Assembly: GCA_025765615.1 (NCBI GenBank)
Contig: JAIVFJ010000302.1
Location: 1-64,000, forward strand
DNA: 64,000 nucleotides
Direction of reading: 5' to 3'
Source: Zopfochytrium polystomum
Taxonomy: Eukaryota > Chytridiomycota > Chytridiomycetes > Chytridiales > Chytridiaceae
The position numbers were made by a program, and so were the translations under genes. The notes below the pieces were generated by a model. That model did no database searches. It had not been told where the DNA came from and worked only from the letters and a program-made list of their open reading frames with translations. Shown in pieces: positions 57,568-64,000 of the stretch; positions within the stretch are counted from its first letter, which is position 1; every line of letters starts with the position of its first letter.

Positions 57568-58035
57568 TATATAGATAGAATAGGGATCGATGTCCTGCAT
57601 ATATGAGCCAGTCTGAGAACGAAGTCCGGTTTTCGTTCGGCGGGTGCGCGAGGCGCCTGCCGAGTACGTGGGGGAGGGTAGAACCGTTTTCGTGTGTTTG
57701 ATGAGATGCGGAATCCTTGTTGTGTGAGTGTGTGGGCTGAGTTGGAAAGTGCGCCACAGCGAAGGCCGTCCCAAGTGGTGGCGGTGGCATTGGGGTCCGC
57801 CACGGCAAAACTTTTTTCGGCGGGCCGTCGCTTGCATGCACACACACACACACACACGACACACACACACACACACACACACATAACACTCTGACTGCGT
57901 TGCGTTTTGCCCATGGAGGCGGCGGACCTCTCGCCGAACAGTGGCGCGTGTGAACCTTCCACCTTCCACCCACTGGCAGACTCGTCTTGTTTTTCTCCTT
58001 TCCACCAGCAAACCCCGTGCACTGCGCCGACGTCC
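57568..58035. other. Intergenic with (CA)n tract
   Basis: Upstream region of M36-3; no gene. Confidence 0.55.
57839..57892. repeat. (CA)n microsatellite
   Basis: About 26 CA units with one CGA interruption, ending 144 bp upstream of the M36-3 ATG. Confidence 0.95.
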
Positions 58036-60291
58036 ATGCTCGCCCCCTCGACGCTCGTAAACCTCGTCGTCGCCGCCGCGGCAGCCATCAGCATCGCCTT
58101 TATCCTCCCGTCACCCTTACCCGCCGCCGTGCGCGCCGCTCCCGCCGCTTTCGTGAGGCCGTCCCTGCAAATCAACCCGCTCCTCGGTCTGGCGTCGCCT
58201 GCACCGGGCCTCCCGCCTTACTATCAGCCCGATGCGACCCACCAATTTGCAGACGCTCCGGCGCTGGGCATGGCGGACCCGACCGACCCTGCGGCCCTGA
58301 ATGGCCTGGCAGACATTGGGATGAGCAAGTTGGCTGCCGAATTGGGGATGGCCGACTCGGATGTGCTCATGATTTCGAGGTTCGTTGCTGGTTTTCTTCT
58401 TCCTGCTTGTTCCAATCGTCCTCTCAATAGTTGTTTCCTCGCCTCCACAGCTTCGTTGACCAAGCGTCCAACCTTAGCTTTGTGCACGCAACTCAGATGG
58501 TCGACGGCCTCCCCGTCGTCAATGCCCGTCGCTACCGTCGCCACTGACCTGCAGGGCAACATGCTGGCCATGTCCCACTCTTTCAGGGATATCTCGACAG
58601 CAAATGCTCTCCAGCGACGAAGTGCCCTACGCCGGCGCGACGCAGCTCCGGTCGAAGTTGCCGTCGCCAACATCGGCGCTCTGCTGGGCCAGCCAACAGG
58701 CATCCTTTCGGTTACCACCGACGCTGCCACGGGCACCACGACCGTCATGGGCGCGACGTGGGCGGCGGCGCCCATCGTGGTCAAAGACGTGCAGTACATT
58801 ACAAAAGCCGGAGACATGGTTCCCTCGTACTTTCTGAACGTCGCGGCGATGGGCACAGTCTACTACTGCTACGCCTCGGCAGCGTCCGCCGAAATCCTGG
58901 GCTGCTCGGATTTGTCGTCCAGCGCGTTCCACAACTTGGACGGCGGCAAGTTCGAGGCGTATCTGCGGGAAGAGGCGCTTGCAGAGACGAGAAACGCCGG
59001 AGAGCGCGTTCATTCCCTCGAAAAGCGTCAAGCTGCCGTGATGTATCAGACACTCCGCCGGCGACCGTCTCGTACAAGGTGGTCCCATTCAACTTTTTCA
59101 GCGTCGAGCAAATCGGCGGATCCACGTCCGTCGTAACGAACCCGTCCGACTCGACGGCCTCCCCAAACGGCTGGCATTCGCAGCCCGCGCCGAACGGCGG
59201 AACGCAGTACCTAAACGCTCCCTTTGGCAACAACGTCTTTGCCGCAAACAACTCGATGAACATTTCAAACCCCCTCACCATACCGCTTAATTTCCCTTCT
59301 CCACCCTTCCAGTTTCTATACACCGCCGATTTGACCAAAGCCCCCAACGCGACGGCGGAAAACAGCCAAGCCGGCGTCACCAACATGTTTTACACCGCCA
59401 ACATCATGCACGACCTGTTCTTCCACTACGGCTTCACCGAAGCCGCGGGCAACTTCCAGCTCGTCAACTACCGCGGACAAGGCGGCGTCGGCGGCGATCC
59501 GGTCGTCGCGACCGCGCAGGACGGCGCCGGGTTCGACAACGCACGCTTCTTGACGCAACCCGACGGCGTCCCGGGCCGCATGCGCATGTTCATGTTCACC
59601 GCCACCACCCCCTTCCGCGACGGCGCCATGGACAACGGCGGTCGTCGCGCACGAGTCGACCCACGGCCTGTCGAACCGCCTCACCGGCGGACCGGCGAAC
59701 GCAAACTGCCTGCAGACCATCGAGGCCGGCGGGATGGGCGAAGGCTGGTCCGACATGGTGTCGCTGCTCGTGACCTTCCGCGCGACCGACACCCGCGACA
59801 CGGACCGCCCCGTCGGCGCGTACGTCGTCGGCGACCCGCGCGGCGTCCGCACCGCGCCGTACTCGACCTCCGTCACGCGCAACCTGTGGTTCTACTCGGA
59901 CGTTGGCCGCGCCGTCAACCAAGAGGTCCACCTGATCGGCGAGGCGTGGTGCACCATGCTGTTCGAGGTGTACTGGAACATGGTCGACCTGGCCGGGTTT
60001 ACCCCCGTCACCAATTTGATCGGCGCAGCCGCCGCCGTCGGGACCGCGGGGAACTCGGATTTTTTCTTGATCATGGTGCGCGGCATGATGCTGCAACCGT
60101 GCAACCCGACGTTTATTCAGGCCCGCGACGCGTTTGTTGCGGCGGACAGGTGGCTCACGGGCGGAAAGTACCAGTGCGCGATCTGGAATGGGTTTGCCAA
60201 GCGCGGGCTTGGCCTCTACGCTGTCGCCTTTTTCAATAACTACAACATTCCGCCCGAATGCATCGTAAATACTACCGCAAGCGCCGTCTAG
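58036..60291 (+). CDS. Fungalysin (M36) metallopeptidase 3, several frame breaks
   Basis: Exon 1 58036-58379, exon 2 from 58451 (phase-2 intron, conserved). Signal peptide and propeptide as in its paralogues ([19 protein letters not shown]). Catalytic core begins [14 protein letters not shown]. Zinc motif HESTH (59650-59664), the only copy with Ser as the variable residue after Glu; EGWSD follows. Frame breaks near 58527 (+1, in a C run), 59040 (net -1) and 59640 (+1, G run). Coding resumes after each and the C-terminus (PPECIVNTTASAV) is complete. Role as for M36-1. Confidence 0.83.
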
Positions 60292-60552
60292 CGGGGAGGA
60301 CCATGCTCAAGACGGAGCATGTCTCTTACAATCTTTTTCTTTCATCTCCTCCACATCTATGGATCGAAAAAAACTACCTGTGTGCATACATTAAATCCTT
60401 TCAAATTGAACAATCAAGGTCCGCAAATTAAACATCTATAACTGTGTTACTTGGCGGAGCGAACACGAACGTCTGCAGCCACGTCGGAGCGCAAGCCGAA
60501 TCGACCCTGGCCTAATGGTGACACAAGAGTTTGAAATGAAACCCTGAAAGCA

Positions 60553-60584
<32 letters not shown>

Positions 60585-60815
60585 GCTTTTGGTGTTGGTG
60601 CAATTTCGTGGCCTGTCTCCGCGCGCCGCTTGTCTTCTGCTTTTTCGCGTTGGAAAGACAAACGGCCACCACAATGGCGGCCATAAAGCGCCGCAACGCA
60701 GCGGTGGAAACATCCCATTCCCCCGACCCCCCAACTCCGCTCGTCATCCCTGATCAGCCCTTCGCCTCAAATTCACCCCGACTCTACTCGCAAACAAAGC
60801 ATCAGCGGAAAGGCC
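60292..60815. other. Intergenic with (GT)n tract
   Basis: (GT)n at 60557-60583, about 235 bp upstream of M36-4; no gene. Confidence 0.55.
60557..60583. repeat. (GT)n microsatellite
   Basis: Thirteen GT units. Confidence 0.95.
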
Positions 60816-63041
60816 ATGGCATCTCCTTTAGCAACTCCGCGCGTTCCCGTTCCCTCCTGTTGCCTCTTCTACCGGTCCGCGATAATCTTCCTTCACCTTC
60901 TTCTCGTCGCTTCTCAGCGCGCCGTTGGTGCTCCCATCTCTCCTGATGTGATCCAAAGTGGCGTCAATCGGCTCCAGAGGCGGCTTGTTCCCGACCCTTC
61001 CCTTCCGCCTTATTACCAGCCAGTAACAACCCAAACCTTCATGGACACTGTGCCGATTTCGGCTCCTGATACGGGCACCATGGACCCGGCTGCACTCGCG
61101 GAATTGGCAATGAGAACGATAATGGCGACGATGGGGATGGCTGAGGAGGACGTGCTGTTGACATCCAGGTTCGTGCAGAACTTCCAAACTTTTTGGGAAG
61201 GATTGTTCACGCGCATATGCCTTCCTTTTTTTTCCGCATTACCAAACCAAAAGTCTAGTGGACACTTCAAGCAACCTGTGCTTCGTATACGGAAACCAGA
61301 TGATCAATGGCGTCCCCATTGTCAACGCGAACGTTGTTGGTGCCACGGACATGGCTGGCAACATGGTCGCCCTGTCACACTCGTTCACAGAAGGCGGGCT
61401 CCAGCGCCGAAATTCTTTGCGGCGCCGTGACGTTACTGTGGAGGCTGCTGTAACAAGCATTGGAACGCTGCTGCAGTTCAATACCGACAGCCTCGTGGTG
61501 ACGACCGACCCCGCGACGGGTGTAACGACAGTCGCCGGTGCCGCATGGGCTACGGGGCCGATCCAAGTCAAGAACGTGATGTATGTTACTTCCAACGACC
61601 AAGTTGTTACAGCGTACTTGTCAAAGTCGCAACCATGGGCACTGTTTACAATTGCTACGTCTCGACAGCGACTGGGGAGGTCCTTGGCTGCTCAAACCTG
61701 TCGTCGAGCTCCTTCCATAACCTCGACAGTGCTTTCGAAGACGCTCTTCGTGGAGAAGCGCCGCAGGACATCGAGGCGCTGAATCATCTATATCGCCGAC
61801 AGGGACAAGTATTTGTCCAAAATGCCGTACCGCCTGTGGTTTCCTACAAGGTAGTGCCGTTCCAATTCTCCAGCACGGACCAAACAGGAGGTGCGACGGT
61901 GGTCGTCCAAAACCCAGCCGACGCGACCGCGTCGCCCAACGGCTGGCACTCCCAAGTAAATCAGAACACCGGCGCCACCGAATTCGTCAACGCGCCGTTC
62001 GGGAACAACGTCTTTGCGGTCAACAACAGCCTGAACAACCCGAACCCCCTGGCCATCCCCCTCGCGTTCCCGACGCCCGCATTCCAGTTCCAATACACCG
62101 CCGACGGCGTCAACGCCCCCAACACGACCCTCGCCAACTCGCAAGCCGGCGTCGTCAACATGTTCTACATGTCCAACATCATGCACGACCTGTTCCTCCA
62201 CTACGGCTTCACCGAAGCCGCGGGCAACTTCCAAATCACAAACTACGGGCGGGCAAGGCCTCGGCGGCGACGCCGTGGTCGCGACCCGCGCAGGACGGCA
62301 GCGGCGTCAACAACGCGAATTTCCTGACGCAGGAGGACGGCATCGCCGGCCGCATGCGCATGTTCATCTTCACGGTCACGAGTCCGAGCCGCGACGGCGC
62401 GCTCGACAACGGCGTCGTCGCGCACGAGCTGACGCACGGGCTGTCGAGCCGGCTGACGGGCGGCGCGGCGAACGCGAACTGCCTGCAGACGATCCAGGCC
62501 GGCGGGATGGGCGAGGGGTGGTCCGACCGCCGTCGCGGTCATGATGAACGTGGCGACGACGGACACCCGCGCGTCGGACAAGGTCGTCGGCGCGTTCGTC
62601 GTCGGGAACCCGAAGGGCGTCCGCAGGTTCCCGTACTCGACGTCGCTGGCGACGAACCCGCACATGTACGCCGACGTCGGCGTCCAGGCGAATCAGGAGG
62701 TGCACGCGATCGGCGAGGTGTGGTGCACCATGCTGTACGAGGTGTACTGGAACATGGTCGACCAGGCCGGGTTCACGCCCGTCACCAACTTGATCAACGC
62801 CGCCACCGTCGGCACCGCGGGCAACTCGGACTTTTTCCTGATCCTGGTGCGCGGCATGATGCTGCAGCCGTGCAACCCGACATTCATCCAGGCGCGCAAC
62901 GCCATTGTGGCGGCCGACCAGATGCTAACCGGCGGCACGTACAATTGCGCCATTTGGAAGGGCTTTGCAAAGCGTGGTATGGGAGTAAATGCTGCGCCGT
63001 TTACAAACAACTTTGACCTGCCGGCAACATGCCCTCCGTGA
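60816..63041 (+). CDS. Fungalysin (M36) metallopeptidase 4, several frame breaks
   Basis: Exon 1 60816-61168, exon 2 from 61254 (phase-2 intron at the conserved site; acceptor CAAAAG). Signal peptide [20 protein letters not shown]. Propeptide more divergent ([20 protein letters not shown]). Catalytic core begins [14 protein letters not shown]; zinc motif HELTH (62423-62437) with EGWSD. Frame breaks near 61612 (-1), 62247 (+1), 62283 (+1) and 62526 (+1). The C-terminus (FDLPATCPP) is intact. Most divergent copy in the propeptide, suggesting an older duplicate. Role as for M36-1. Confidence 0.83.
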
Positions 63042-63531
63042 GGGGAGAGGGAATTGGCGTAATTTTCCCACGAGCTTCCGCTTGCTCCTCCACGCTAAAT
63101 TGGCTTTTCCATTTGATTTTGCGACGTTTTCAACTCCTTCAAGTGTCTCCAGGTGTTGTTTGGGTTGGTCTACTATTTCCGCGTTTCGCTTCTTCTGCAG
63201 CCAGCGGGGCTTGCTGCAAGCTCAACTTGTGCAAACTGCATGCTAACACGATGATTTCAAACATCCTTCCAAATTTTGCGTGGTGCGGCTGGCGCACCTG
63301 TTCCTTGCGTTTGAAATCACCTTCGTTTTCCTTTTGTAATAAAAGCGTTAAAGAAACGCTTTTTGTTGTTAGCGTTTCTTGGGAAATTCTCCATTGCTCA
63401 TTCCGAGTAACACGGCTGCGCGCTTTCATCACCGTCTGTCTATTCACGCAAGCGAATTATCTGCGACTTATAACGCCGAGAGATGAGAAAACACAATTAC
63501 AATAAGAGTTCGCCGTCCACTTCTTCACCGA
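63042..63531. other. Intergenic
   Basis: Convergent spacer between M36-4 and the minus-strand gene at the right edge. AGCGTTxxxGAAACGCTTTTTGTTGTTAGCGTTTC near 63345-63380 is a small imperfect inverted repeat, possibly 3'-end related. Confidence 0.45.
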
Positions 63532-64000
63532 CTAGCTAAACTTGACGGGCACCCGCCCGTCTACGGGCACCGCTCGGTTTCCGCTTGTCGCTGTTGGCAC
63601 AGCGACAAATTCTGGCTCCTTCCCTTTCGCCCTGCCAGCCTCGTCACGACTTCGGGTCGGCACCGCAATGGGTCTCGAGTGTACCGGGTTTGGCGGCAGC
63701 ATCAGCCAGCTGGAGCCGCCAGGAGCGGCCGGGCGGGCCGCGCGGCGCTGAATGTCCTCGTCGTCGGTCGTGTCGCCTTCGTCATCGAGATCCTCGGCGT
63801 CCAAAAAAGCCTCGAGCTCAGCGTCGTCGCCGCCGTCGTCGTAGCAAGCGACCGTCGGCTGTGAACTGCCTGTCGGACCACTGTTGGAAGCAGAACGTGG
63901 GCTCGCGCTACTGCTCATGTCGCGGCTGCCCAAGCTGCCAGGCGTCGATCCCAAACTCGACCGTCGTGGGGGCAGATAGAGTAGGAGGTGCTGTTGCGCA
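63532..64000 (-). CDS. Acidic low-complexity protein, C-terminal part (partial, 5' end outside window)
   Basis: The minus frame is open from the right edge to a stop at 63532. A first in-frame ATG exists at 63918, but the frame continues upstream (LLLYLPPRRSS), so the gene probably extends outside. Contains a strongly acidic stretch (LEAFLDAEDLDDEGDTTDDE) and a Pro/Arg-rich tail. No domain was recognised. Confidence 0.45.
   Translation of the reverse strand, partial: AQQHLLLYLPPRRSSLGSTPGSLGSRDMSSSASPRSASNSGPTGSSQPTVACYDDGGDDAELEAFLDAEDLDDEGDTTDDEDIQRRAARPAAPGGSSWLMLPPNPVHSRPIAVPTRSRDEAGRAKGKEPEFVAVPTATSGNRAVPVDGRVPVKFS

Noticed and set aside
47000..63041. Programmed ribosomal frameshifting in the M36 genes
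   Set aside because: Break sites differ in every copy, lack a shared slippery sequence, and are mostly +1 in G/C runs; independent errors or mutations explain them better.
1..64000. CRISPR arrays, rRNA genes, bacterial promoters or terminators
   Set aside because: No spaced direct repeats, no rRNA-like stretches, and spliced genes show eukaryotic organisation.

Overview
The window is eukaryotic nuclear DNA, most likely from a zoosporic or other early-diverging fungus such as a chytrid. Genes are compact and GC-rich, with short GT-AG introns (about 59-116 bp). Four fungalysin-type (M36) metallopeptidase genes sit together, a family that is often expanded in chytrids. There is one intronless tRNA-Ile(AAU). 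Phylum placement is inference; only 'eukaryote, probably fungus' is well supported. No operons, CRISPR arrays or rRNA were seen.

Layout. 0-18 kb: the end of an ABCG transporter, a discoidin-like type I membrane protein, a cryptic coiled-coil (possibly BAR) gene, tRNA-Ile, a cytochrome P450, an LTR-like repeat, a complete ABCG half-transporter, a single-pass acidic membrane protein and a secreted protein with two cysteine repeats. 20-31 kb: a multi-exon multipass membrane protein, the first half of a BTB/POZ family (one probable pseudogene, two intact three-exon genes), a low-complexity ORF and a probably GPI-anchored alpha/beta hydrolase. 31-36 kb: decaying tandem copies of an unrecognised membrane-protein family and a tiny secreted protein. 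36-42 kb: an 899-residue aldo/keto reductase-LRR fusion and the second half of the BTB family (three pseudogenes and a relic). 43-46 kb: a TLC-domain membrane protein and a second copy of the LTR-like repeat. 47-63 kb: four M36 peptidases in one orientation, with a peroxisomal ABCD-type transporter between the second and third. The right edge cuts an acidic low-complexity gene.

Themes. The window mixes secreted degradation (four M36 peptidases, a hydrolase), export and lipid handling (ABCG, ABCD, P450, TLC), and expand-and-decay families (BTB, the 31-35 kb family). All four M36 genes carry several one-base frame breaks while staying conserved downstream, which looks more like consensus error than gene death, though this cannot be settled here. 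The two LTR-like copies carry arrays of GAA/TTC pentamers in 5-bp register upstream of a TATA box, the layout of heat-shock elements. Exon boundaries below were built by hand from splice signals and reading phase and have not been tested against transcripts.
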